A stretch of DNA of 49,242 nt from Winogradskya humida (GTDB lineage Bacteria; Actinomycetota; Actinomycetes; Mycobacteriales; Micromonosporaceae), in assembly GCF_016862215.1 (NCBI RefSeq), contig NZ_BOMN01000042.1, positions 1-49,242 of the forward strand, read 5' to 3'. The notes below the pieces were generated by a model. It saw only the letters and a program-made list of their open reading frames with translations, was not told where the DNA came from and searched no databases. Shown here piece after piece: positions 8,749 to 15,960 of the stretch (its first letter is position 1; each line of letters begins with the position of its first letter). A program made the translations under genes and the position numbers.

Positions 8749-8779
8749 TGAAAGAGCTCCAAGAGGGCGGGCTGTCTTG

Positions 8780-9661
8780 ATGGGAACTCTCAACCAGCTC
8801 GTCATCGGCGCGAGCATCGGGGCGGTGCTGCTGCTCGCCGCGCTGGGTCTGACGTTCACGTTCGGCCAGATGGGCGTGATCAACATGGCGCACGGCGAGT
8901 TCATCATGGCGGGCGCGTACACCGCGTACGTGCTGCAACCGCTCGCCGGTGACCAGGCCGTCATCGTCGCGCTGCCGGTGGCGTTCGCGGTCGGTGGCGT
9001 GCTGGGCCTGATCCTGGAACGGCTGATCATCCGGCGCTTCTACGGCCGCCCGCTGGACACGCTGCTGCTGACGTTCGGCATCAGCCTGATCCTGCAGCAG
9101 GCGGCCCGGGACATCTTCGGCGCGCCGAACGTGCAGGTCGACGCGCCGGGCTGGCTGACCGGGGGCGTCGACCTGGCCGGGGTGCGGATCGCGTACAACC
9201 GGCTGTTCATCCTCGTGCTCGCGATCGGGTGCGTGGTGGCGATCTCGCTCTACCTGAGCAAGCTCCGGCAGGGCCGGCGGATGCGGGCGGTGATGCAGAA
9301 CAGGCAGCTCGCGGCGGTCAGCGGGGTGGCGACCGGGCGCGTGGATCAGGCCACGTTCTTCATCGGCTCCGGGCTGGCCGGGGTCGCGGGGGTGGCGCTG
9401 ACGTTGATCGGGCCGGTGGGGCCGACGCTCGGGACGGCGTACATAGTGGACGCTTTTCTCGTTGTCGTGGCCGGCGGCCTCGGTCAGCTGAAGGGTGCGG
9501 TGATCGCGGCCTTTGTCCTGGGTGTGCTGAACAGCTTCGTGGAATTCTGGACGGCGAACGGCGCGAGCTTCGCCAAGGTGGTCGTCTTCGCGGTGATCAT
9601 CGCGTTCCTCCAGTTCCGGCCGCAGGGCATGTTCGTCCTGAAATCGAGGGCGCTCACATGA
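8780..9661 (+). CDS. urtB: Urea ABC transporter permease UrtB
   Basis: Integral membrane permease of the LivH type, about 293 residues, forming the urea channel with UrtC. Several hydrophobic helices are evident from residue 5 on (QLVIGASIGAVLLLAALGL); FGQMGVINMAHGEF is the family signature near the N-terminus and RRFYGRPLDTLLLTFG follows. ATG 8780 is preferred; an adjacent in-frame TTG at 8777 would add one residue. The TGA stop overlaps an ATG at 9658 (ATGA), the expected start of urtC. Confidence 0.92.
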   Translation: MGTLNQLVIGASIGAVLLLAALGLTFTFGQMGVINMAHGEFIMAGAYTAYVLQPLAGDQAVIVALPVAFAVGGVLGLILERLIIRRFYGRPLDTLLLTFGISLILQQAARDIFGAPNVQVDAPGWLTGGVDLAGVRIAYNRLFILVLAIGCVVAISLYLSKLRQGRRMRAVMQNRQLAAVSGVATGRVDQATFFIGSGLAGVAGVALTLIGPVGPTLGTAYIVDAFLVVVAGGLGQLKGAVIAAFVLGVLNSFVEFWTANGASFAKVVVFAVIIAFLQFRPQGMFVLKSRALT

Positions 9662-9716
9662 GAACAAGATCGTTTTCGGTGCGGCGGCGATCCTGCTGCT
9701 GGTCGTCGCGCCGCTG
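9658..9716 (+). other. urtC: Frameshifted N-terminal part of urtC
   Basis: The ATG at 9658 overlaps the urtB stop, as expected for a coupled urtC start, but its frame is not that of UrtC. One base later the UrtC frame reads NKIVFGAAAILLLVVAPLVL, a typical first membrane helix, with no start codon before GTG 9717. A single missing base after 9662 would join ATG-AGn to this helix. This is a real deletion or a sequencing error. Confidence 0.75.
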
Positions 9717-10691
9717 GTGCTGTCGCCGTTCCGCCTCGACCTGCTCGGCAAATACCTCTGCTATGCGATCGTCGCCGTCGGCATCTCCCTCGCGTGGGGC
9801 CGCGGCGGCATGCTGACCCTGGGCCAGGGCGTGTTCTTCGGCCTCGGCGGCTACGCGATGGGCATGCACCTGAAACTGCAGGACGGCGAGCTGCCCGACT
9901 TCATGTCGTGGAGCGGCGTCGAGGAGCTGCCGCTGCTGTGGAAGCCTTTCGCCAACCCGGTCTTCGCGCTGGCGATGGTGATCGTGCTGCCGGTGCTGGT
10001 CGCGACGCTGCTCGGTCTGCTCGTCTTCCGGCAACGGGTGCGCGGCGCGTACTTCGCGGTGCTGTCCCAGGCCCTCGCGGCGGCGTTCGTCATCCTGCTG
10101 ATCGGCCAGCAGGGCCTCACCGGCGGCACCAACGGGCTCACCAACTTCCAGTACTTCTTCGGCCTCGACCTCTACGAGGACGCGGACCGCCGGATCCTCT
10201 ATCTGGTCACGGCGCTCATTCTGGGTGCGTCTTATTTATCGGTACGCCAACTGGTGCGCAGCCGCTACGGACAGCTCCTCGTCGCCATCCGGGACGGGGA
10301 GGACCGCGTTCGCTTCCTGGGGTACGACCCCGCGCTCGTGAAGACGGTCGCGTTCGCGGTCTCGGCGGGGCTGGCGGGGATCGCGGGCGCGTTGTTCGTA
10401 CCCCTCGTAGGCCTGTTGTCACCCGCCAACCTGGGCATCGTCGCCTCGCTCGAGCTGCTGGTCGGTGTCGCGATCGGCGGGCGATATTCGCTGGCCGGGG
10501 CGGTCGCCGGCGCGCTGCTGTTCAACTACGCCAAGACCATCTTCAGCGAGCAGTGGCCGGACGGCTGGCTCTACGTCCAGGGCGCCCTGTTCGTCGCGGT
10601 CATGGTGTGGGCACCGCGCGGCCTGGCCGGCCTGTCCCACCAGTTCCGCGACGCCCTCTCGTCCCGGCGAAAAGTCGAGGTACAAGCATGA
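9717..10691 (+). CDS. urtC: Urea ABC transporter permease UrtC (N-terminus disrupted)
   Basis: LivM-type permease partner of UrtB; 324 residues from the first in-frame start, GTG 9717. Family features are GKYLCYAIVAVGISLAWGRGG, LTLGQGVFFGLGGYAMGMH, TGGTNGLTNFQ and a long run of membrane helices. The GTG has no ribosome site in front of it and would omit the first helix; the upstream coding sequence (NKIVFG...) is intact but reached only by a one-base frameshift from ATG 9658. Its stop overlaps the urtD start (ATGA). If the deletion is real, the transporter may be crippled; otherwise it is a read error. Confidence 0.85.
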   Translation: MLSPFRLDLLGKYLCYAIVAVGISLAWGRGGMLTLGQGVFFGLGGYAMGMHLKLQDGELPDFMSWSGVEELPLLWKPFANPVFALAMVIVLPVLVATLLGLLVFRQRVRGAYFAVLSQALAAAFVILLIGQQGLTGGTNGLTNFQYFFGLDLYEDADRRILYLVTALILGASYLSVRQLVRSRYGQLLVAIRDGEDRVRFLGYDPALVKTVAFAVSAGLAGIAGALFVPLVGLLSPANLGIVASLELLVGVAIGGRYSLAGAVAGALLFNYAKTIFSEQWPDGWLYVQGALFVAVMVWAPRGLAGLSHQFRDALSSRRKVEVQA

Positions 10692-11428
10692 GTGCGCTTC
10701 TTGAAGTACGCGGTCTCAACGTCGTCTTCTCCGGCTTTCACGCGATCACCGATCTGGACTTCACCCTGCAAGCGGGGGAGCTGCGGTTCCTCATCGGACC
10801 CAACGGCGCGGGCAAGACGACGCTGATCGACGTGATCACCGGGCTGACCAAGCCGGCGTCGGGCTCGGTGCGGTTCGCGGGCGAGGACCTGGCCGGCAAG
10901 CGGGAGTACAAGATCGTGCGCGCGGGCGTCGGGCGTACCTTCCAGACCTCGGTGGTCTTCGACGAGCTCAGCGTGCTCGACAACCTGGACCTGGCAGCGG
11001 GTTTCCGCCGAAGAATGACGGGCCTGCTGCGCCGCCGCCACGGCATCTCCGACGACGTCGCCTCGGCGCTGGACACGATCGGCCTCGGCGACCTGGCCGA
11101 CCGCCCGGCCGGGGTGCTGTCCCACGGCCAGCGCCAATGGCTGGAGATCGGCATGCTGGTCGTGCAACGCCCCCGCCTGCTACTACTCGACGAGCCGGTC
11201 GCGGGCATGAGCCGCGACGAACGCGACCGCACCGGCGAACTGATGCAATCGGTGGCCAAGGACCACACGGTGCTGGTGGTGGAACATGACATGGCGTTCC
11301 TGCGCCGCTTCGCCAGCACGGTCACGGTCCTGCACGAGGGCCGTCTGTTGTGCGAGGGCACGGTCGCCGAGGTGCAGGCCGACCCCCGCGTGCAGGAGGT
11401 CTACCTCGGACGCAAGGAAAGGGTCTAG
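10688..11428 (+). CDS. urtD: Urea ABC transporter ATP-binding protein UrtD
   Basis: 246-residue LivG-type ATPase energising urea uptake. It has Walker A GPNGAGKTT, the LSHGQRQWLEIGM signature, Walker B LLLLDEPVAGM and the switch His in VEHDM. SHGQRQWLE and DEPVAGM are characteristic of UrtD. ATG 10688 overlaps the urtC stop by four bases; an open frame extends upstream through urtC but is not coding. urtE starts directly after the TAG. Confidence 0.94.
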   Translation: MSALLEVRGLNVVFSGFHAITDLDFTLQAGELRFLIGPNGAGKTTLIDVITGLTKPASGSVRFAGEDLAGKREYKIVRAGVGRTFQTSVVFDELSVLDNLDLAAGFRRRMTGLLRRRHGISDDVASALDTIGLGDLADRPAGVLSHGQRQWLEIGMLVVQRPRLLLLDEPVAGMSRDERDRTGELMQSVAKDHTVLVVEHDMAFLRRFASTVTVLHEGRLLCEGTVAEVQADPRVQEVYLGRKERV

Positions 11429-12124
11429 ATGCTGGAAGTCAAGGACCTCCACGTCGCGTACGGCCGGGCCCGCGTCCTGTTCGGCGTTGACCTCCAGGCA
11501 CCCCCGGGCTCCCTGGTCTGCCTGATGGGCCGCAACGGCGTCGGCAAAACCACCCTGCTCAAGGCCGTCATGGGCGTGCTCCCGGCCCGCCAGGGCACGG
11601 TGCTGTTCGACGGCAAGGACATCACGAAGTCCCCCATCCACGAACGGGTCCGCGCCGGCCTCGGCTACGTCCCCCAGGGCCACGAAACCTTCCCCCAGCT
11701 CACCGTCGCCGAGAACCTCCAGGTCGCCCGGGAGTCCGCCCCAAAGGCCCGCCCCGGCACCCTCGACGAGGCACTGGACCTCTTCCCTGCCCTGCGCGCC
11801 CTGCTCAAACGCCGAGCCGGCTTCCTCTCCGGCGGCCAGCAACAACAACTAGCCATCGCCCGAGCCCTGGTCACCGAGCCGCGCATGCTCCTGCTCGACG
11901 AGCCGACCGAGGGCATCCAACCATCCATCGTCCAGGAGATCGAGTCCGCAATCCGCCAACTCCACACCACCGGCCTGACCATCCTCCTGGTCGAGCAATA
12001 CCTCGAACTGGCCCTCCGCCTGGCCGACCACTTCGTCATCCTCGACGCCGGCGAGGTAGTCCGAGCCGGCGCCGCAACCGAACTCCGCGACGACGAGGGG
12101 GTCCGCCGCCTCCTGGCCGTCTGA
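11429..12124 (+). CDS. urtE: Urea ABC transporter ATP-binding protein UrtE
   Basis: 231-residue LivF-type ATPase, partner of UrtD. It has Walker A GRNGVGKTT, the signature LSGGQQQQLAIARAL, Walker B MLLLDEPTEGIQPSIV and the switch His position as EQY, as in LivF/UrtE proteins. It begins with no gap after urtD and is the last gene of the operon; a long hairpin 160 bases downstream may end the transcript. Confidence 0.94.
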   Translation: MLEVKDLHVAYGRARVLFGVDLQAPPGSLVCLMGRNGVGKTTLLKAVMGVLPARQGTVLFDGKDITKSPIHERVRAGLGYVPQGHETFPQLTVAENLQVARESAPKARPGTLDEALDLFPALRALLKRRAGFLSGGQQQQLAIARALVTEPRMLLLDEPTEGIQPSIVQEIESAIRQLHTTGLTILLVEQYLELALRLADHFVILDAGEVVRAGAATELRDDEGVRRLLAV

Positions 12125-12283
12125 CCACAGTGGCCAATCGGCGAGTCTCCCTGCGTCGTGGCAGGGGCCGTTGTTCGGCGGTGCCGAGATGGACGGCGAG
12201 GACAGCTGGAGCTGGCCAAGGGCAGGAAGTTGCGCCGAAACCGGCTATGCCGCCATCTTCTGCGGCGTCATATGTCAAGCATG

Positions 12284-12337
12284 GGCCAATTACGTCTGGC
12301 CGGGAAACATGTGTTCTTCTGTCAGACGTGATTGGCC
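12284..12337. terminator. Long hairpin downstream of urtE
   Basis: GGCCAATTACGTCTG (12284-12298) and CAGACGTGATTGGCC (12323-12337) form 15-bp arms with a single G-U pair and a 24-base loop; GG and TTTT follow at 12338-12343. It is the strongest structure in the 307-base gap 12125-12431, where I found no supportable gene. It could terminate urtABCDE. A further GGCCAATC at 12132 makes a decayed mobile-element end conceivable but weak. Confidence 0.55.
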
Positions 12338-12431
12338 GGTTTTGAGGTGCAACACCGCAGAAAGTTTTCGTATCCCGGTGTCCGGCGCAACATTCAGCCG
12401 CGCGGCATGGGCTGCAGCACTACTCAGGGCC

Positions 12432-12938
12432 CTAGGGGAGGTCGAAGAGCATGCAGCTGGAGGTGGCGTGGGCGACCAGGCGGCCGGTGGAGTCGGTCAT
12501 GCGGGCCTCGGCCAGGGCGGTGCGGCGGCCTCGCTGGAGGACCGAGCCGGTGGCGGTGATCATGCCGGAGGCGAGGGTGACGGCGCGGAGGAACTTCACG
12601 TTGAGGTCGAGGCTGGTGTAGCCGACCCCGGCGGGGAGGGTGCTGTGCACCGAGCAGGCCGCGGCGGTGTCGAGCAGCGTTGAGATCACGCCGCCGTGGA
12701 CCGTGCCGAGGGGGTTGTAGTGGAACTCCTGGGGGCGGACGCCGACCGTGACGCTGCCCTCGACGACCTCGAACTTCTCGATGTCCATCAGGTGCATGAT
12801 CGGGGGAGCGGGGACCTCGCCGCGGGACATGGCCTGGAGCAGTTCGAGGCCGGAGCGGTTGCCGAGCAGGGCGGCGTTCTGCGCCGGGTCCGACCACCCG
12901 AAGGTGCGGGTCCGGGTCTCGTCCTGAGTCTGGGTCAT
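12432..12938 (-). CDS. PaaI-like hotdog-fold thioesterase
   Basis: 168-residue acyl-CoA thioesterase candidate of the PaaI/YdiI hotdog family. The core shows FHYNPLGTVHGGVISTLLDTAAACSV, where NPxGxxHGG and the downstream Asp are the usual active-site elements, then TSLDLNVKFLR and a conserved C-terminal strand. The ATG at 12938 is chosen because the frame upstream crosses the divergent regulator. It diverges from the HxlR gene with 55 bases between starts, and that region holds nested inverted repeats, so regulation by the neighbour is likely (inference). Confidence 0.85.
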   Translation of the reverse strand: MTQTQDETRTRTFGWSDPAQNAALLGNRSGLELLQAMSRGEVPAPPIMHLMDIEKFEVVEGSVTVGVRPQEFHYNPLGTVHGGVISTLLDTAAACSVHSTLPAGVGYTSLDLNVKFLRAVTLASGMITATGSVLQRGRRTALAEARMTDSTGRLVAHATSSCMLFDLP

Positions 12939-13004
12939 AGACGCAGGTTGGCAGCACTGGCTGCGTCTGTCAACGAGACCTAGGCTGGAGGGTATGACCC
13001 AGAC
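12928..13004. promoter_or_regulatory. Nested inverted repeats in divergent thioesterase/HxlR promoter region
   Basis: An inner dyad AGACGCAG (12939-12946) / CTGCGTCT (12961-12968), centre to centre about two helical turns apart, directly abuts the thioesterase start. An outer dyad GTCTGGGTCAT (12928-12938) / ATGACCCAGAC (12994-13004) is made by the near-identical first codons (MTQT) of both divergent genes. The inner dyad is a plausible HxlR operator. Confidence 0.5.
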
Positions 13005-13479
13005 CACAGCACGCCCCGAGGCACTGGACTGGTCCGTCGATACCTGCACGATCGGCCGCGCGATGGAGATCCTGGGGGAGAAGTGGACCCTGGAGGTGCT
13101 GCGGGAGGTGTTCAACGGGATCCGGCGCTTCGCCGACATGCGGGAGCGCACCGACATCCCCCGGCAGGTCCTCACCAACCGGCTCCACTCCCTGGTGGCG
13201 TGCGGGGTGCTACGCCGCGAGCCGTACCAGGAGCCGGGGGCGCGGGTCCGGCACGAGTACCGGCTCACCGCGAAGGGGCTGGATCTCTACCCGGTGCTGG
13301 TCTCGGTGAAGGAGTGGGGTGACCGGTATCTGGCCGAGCCCGAGGGGCCGCCGCTGACCATGGTGCACCGGGACTGCGGTGCCGAGATCCACGGCGAGCT
13401 GCACTGCGGGAGCGGGCACGCCGTCACGGCGTACCGTGAGATCGTGCCCAGGCCCGGACCAGGCGCTCAGCGGCGATAG
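12994..13479 (+). CDS. HxlR-family transcriptional regulator
   Basis: 161-residue winged-helix regulator. The typical HxlR core is present: TIGRAMEILGEKWTLEVLREVFNGIRRFADMRE, DIPRQVLTNRLHSLVACGVLRREPYQEP and HEYRLTAKGLDLYPVL. The C-terminus adds a segment with His/Cys residues (MVHRDCGAEIHGELHCGSGH) that could be a metal or redox site, as in several actinobacterial members. GGAGG precedes the ATG. It is divergent from the thioesterase, and the MFS gene follows 11 bases after its stop, suggesting it controls both. Confidence 0.88.
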   Translation: MTQTTARPEALDWSVDTCTIGRAMEILGEKWTLEVLREVFNGIRRFADMRERTDIPRQVLTNRLHSLVACGVLRREPYQEPGARVRHEYRLTAKGLDLYPVLVSVKEWGDRYLAEPEGPPLTMVHRDCGAEIHGELHCGSGHAVTAYREIVPRPGPGAQRR

Positions 13480-13490
13480 GCTTTCCGGCC

Positions 13491-15068
13491 GTGACCACCA
13501 CGGCCTGGGCCCCTCTGCACGACAAGATTTTCCGCGGGCTCTGGATCGGCGTGCTCGCCAGCAACGTCGGCACCTGGATGCAGACCGTCGGGGCGTCGTG
13601 GCGGCTGGTCGCCGAGCCGGACGCCGCGACCTGGGTGAGCCTGGTGCAGACCGCGACCATGCTGCCGGTGCTGCTGCTGGCGCTGCCGTCGGGCACGCTC
13701 GCCGACACGTTCGACCGGCGCCGGCTGCTGCTCGGGGTGCAGGTCGCCCTCTTCGCGGTGGCCACGACGCTGACCCTGCTGACCGCGGCGGACCTGATGC
13801 CCCCGCCGCTGCTGCTGGTCTTCACGTTTCTGCTCGGGGTCGGGCAGGCGCTGACGCTGCCGGCCTGGCAGGCGGTGATCCCCGAGGTGGTGCCGCGCAC
13901 CGAGCTGGCGTCGGCGTCCGCGCTCGGGGCGGTCAACACCAACCTCGCCCGGTCCGCGGGGCCCGCGGTCGCCGGGCTGCTGGTCGCGCATGCCGGCGTA
14001 CCCGTCGTCTTCGGTCTCAATGCCCTGTCCTTCGCCGTCTTCGCGGTCGCGTTGCTGCGCTGGCGGCGCCCGAAACAGGGTGGTGGCGGGCAGGCCGAGC
14101 GGTTCGGGCCGGCGCTGCGGGCCGGGGGCCGCTACGTGCGCTACTCGCCGGTGGTGAGCCGGATCCTGCTGCGGGTCGTGCTCTTCGTGCTGCCGGGCAG
14201 CGTCGTCTGGGGGCTCGTGCCGCTGGTCGCCGACCAGCAGCTGCACATGGGCTCGCGGGGCTACGGCGTGCTGCTCGCCGCGCTCGGGATCGGCGCGATT
14301 CTCGGGGCGCTGCTCATGCCCCGGATCCGGGAGAAGGTCCCGCCCAACCGGCTTCTGATCATTTCCGGCCTGGTGTACGCCGCGGCGCTCAGCGTCGTAG
14401 CGCTCGTCCCGCATCCGCTCGCGGTGATCCCCGTGCTGGTCGCCGCGGGCCTCGCCTGGATGGTGCAGGTGTCGCGGATGAACGCCAGCCTGCAGCTCTT
14501 CCTGCCGAGCTGGGTGCGGGCCCGCGGGTTCGCCGTCTACCAGGTCGTCTTCGCGGGTGCCCAGGCGCTCGGCGCGTTCGCGTGGGGGCAGGTGACCCAG
14601 CACTCGGACCTGACAGCGGCGTACCTGCTGGCGGCGGCGCTGATGCTGCTCGGGACGGCGACCGTGCCGTGGATGCCGCTGCACGCCCACGCCGAGGACA
14701 AGGGCGGTCCGGTGAACTTCTGGCCCGAGCCGCACCTGATGCTCGAGCCGCACCTGGACGAGGGGCCGGTCCTGGTCACCAACCGCTACCGGGTCGCGAA
14801 GGAGAACCGGGACGCGTTCGTGGGCGCCATGCAGGCGGTGCAGCGGTCCCGGCGGCGGACCGGGGCGTCGCGCTGGGGGCTGTTCCGTGACGGCGAGGAG
14901 AAAGAGATCTTCGTCGAGGTCTATCAGGTGCCGACGTGGGAGGAGCACCTGCGCCAGCACGACGAGCGGATGACCGAGGCCGACGAGGATGCCGAGGCCA
15001 AGGCGGTCGCGCTGGCGCAGGGGCCGCCGGACGTCACGCACCTGCTGCCCGCCGACTCCCCCGATTAG
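13491..15068 (+). CDS. MFS exporter (MFS_3/EntS-like) with C-terminal ABM-like domain
   Basis: 525-residue protein. Residues about 10-395 form a 12-helix major facilitator with the loop-2 motif GTLADTFDRRRLL and N-terminal FRGLWIGVLASNVGTWMQTVGASW, typical of the EntS-related family. After residue 400 comes a soluble domain (PVLVTNRYRVAKENRDAFVGAMQAVQ, RRTGASRWGLFRDGEE, FVEVYQVPTWEEHLRQH) resembling antibiotic-biosynthesis-monooxygenase-type ferredoxin folds, an architecture known for this MFS branch. GTG start at 13491 without a clear ribosome site. Probably exports a small organic compound; substrate unknown. Confidence 0.85.
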   Translation: MTTTAWAPLHDKIFRGLWIGVLASNVGTWMQTVGASWRLVAEPDAATWVSLVQTATMLPVLLLALPSGTLADTFDRRRLLLGVQVALFAVATTLTLLTAADLMPPPLLLVFTFLLGVGQALTLPAWQAVIPEVVPRTELASASALGAVNTNLARSAGPAVAGLLVAHAGVPVVFGLNALSFAVFAVALLRWRRPKQGGGGQAERFGPALRAGGRYVRYSPVVSRILLRVVLFVLPGSVVWGLVPLVADQQLHMGSRGYGVLLAALGIGAILGALLMPRIREKVPPNRLLIISGLVYAAALSVVALVPHPLAVIPVLVAAGLAWMVQVSRMNASLQLFLPSWVRARGFAVYQVVFAGAQALGAFAWGQVTQHSDLTAAYLLAAALMLLGTATVPWMPLHAHAEDKGGPVNFWPEPHLMLEPHLDEGPVLVTNRYRVAKENRDAFVGAMQAVQRSRRRTGASRWGLFRDGEEKEIFVEVYQVPTWEEHLRQHDERMTEADEDAEAKAVALAQGPPDVTHLLPADSPD

Positions 15069-15074
15069 CCCGAT

Positions 15075-15090
15075 GTTTCGTAATTGTTCC
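15075..15090 (-). promoter_or_regulatory. GlnR-like half-operator upstream of cphB
   Basis: On the minus strand GGAAC-n6-GAAAC (GTTTC-gtaatt-GTTCC on the plus strand) agrees with the GlnR pair GTnAC-n6-GAAAC except for one position, and contains AC-n9-AC. It ends 54 bases before the cphB start. Confidence 0.4.
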
Positions 15091-15108
15091 GTTTAACCTC
15101 AAAGGTGA

Positions 15109-15126
15109 ACCGCAGTCCACTGCGGT
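15109..15126 (+). promoter_or_regulatory. Perfect short hairpin in the cphB leader
   Basis: ACCGCAG (15109-15115) and CTGCGGT (15120-15126) are perfect inverse repeats around a TCCA loop. The structure sits eight bases before the AGGAGG ribosome site of cphB, where it could influence initiation or act as an operator. Confidence 0.45.
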
Positions 15127-15144
15127 ACTTGCCAGGAGGTAACC

Positions 15145-15960
15145 GTGTCCGCCCGCTTGCTCGTCATCGGTGGAGCTGAGCGGCACAGTCCGGGCGGTAC
15201 GTCCATCCTGCGGCGCTTCGTCGAGCTGGCCGGGGGAGCGGACGCCGACATCGTGGTGATCGCCACCGCGAGCGGCGAACCGGCCGTGCTCGAAGCCGAG
15301 TACGCGACCCTGTTCACCCGCTTCGGCGCACGCCGGGCCCGGGGCCTGCGCATCGCCACCCGGGCCCAGGCAAACGACCCCGCCGTCGTGCACGCCCTCG
15401 CACCGGCGACGGGGGTCTTCTTCACCGGCGGGGACCAGCAGCGGATCACCAGCGTGCTCGGCGGGACGCTGACCGACTCGGCCCTGCAGACGCTCGTGCG
15501 CACCGGAACGATCGTCCTCGGCGGCACCAGCGCGGGCGCCGCGATGATGTCCGGCACGATGATCCTCGGTGGCGCCGCGCCCGGCATCGGGCGGGCCAGC
15601 GTACGCACGGGCCCGGGCCTGGAATTCCTGCCCGGGGTCCTCATCGACATGCACTTCGCCGAGCGGGGGCGGCTCAACCGGCTGCTCAGTGCCGTCGCGC
15701 TCTACCCGCACGAGCTGGGCCTGGGCATCGACGAGGACACCGCGATCCTGGCCGAGGACGACCGGTTCCAGGTGCTCGGCTCCGGCACGGTCACCGTCGT
15801 CGACGCCGGCTCCGCGGCCGACATCACGATCCCCGCCGACGGCCCGATCGGGCTGGCCGGTGCGCGGATCCACGTACTGACCGCCGGCAGCACTTTTGAG
15901 ATGTCCGGACGTCGCCCCGCACTGGCAGGGGTCGCCGGAGAACGGGGACCAGCTTCATGA
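15145..15960 (+). CDS. cphB: Cyanophycinase
   Basis: Serine peptidase of family S51 that degrades the Asp-Arg polymer cyanophycin to dipeptides; 271 residues, cytoplasmic. It starts with LLVIGGAE, has FFTGGDQQRI, the nucleophile motif GGTSAGAAMMS near residue 130 and DMHFAERGRLNRLL with the conserved His, then LGLGIDEDTAI. GTG start at 15145 with AGGAGG six bases upstream. The stop overlaps the cphA start by four bases, so degradation and synthesis genes are cotranscribed and coupled. Confidence 0.93.
   Translation: MSARLLVIGGAERHSPGGTSILRRFVELAGGADADIVVIATASGEPAVLEAEYATLFTRFGARRARGLRIATRAQANDPAVVHALAPATGVFFTGGDQQRITSVLGGTLTDSALQTLVRTGTIVLGGTSAGAAMMSGTMILGGAAPGIGRASVRTGPGLEFLPGVLIDMHFAERGRLNRLLSAVALYPHELGLGIDEDTAILAEDDRFQVLGSGTVTVVDAGSAADITIPADGPIGLAGARIHVLTAGSTFEMSGRRPALAGVAGERGPAS

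Noticed and set aside
9794..11428. 544-codon frame ending with UrtD
   Set aside because: The upstream part is an out-of-frame reading of urtC; UrtD homology begins at ATG 10688.
12132..12337. Small transposable element bounded by GGCCAATC/GATTGGCC
   Set aside because: Only eight matching end bases, no target duplication and no transposase trace.
12130..12345. 71-codon frame after urtE
   Set aside because: No ribosome site, composition unlike real proteins, and it runs across the long hairpin.
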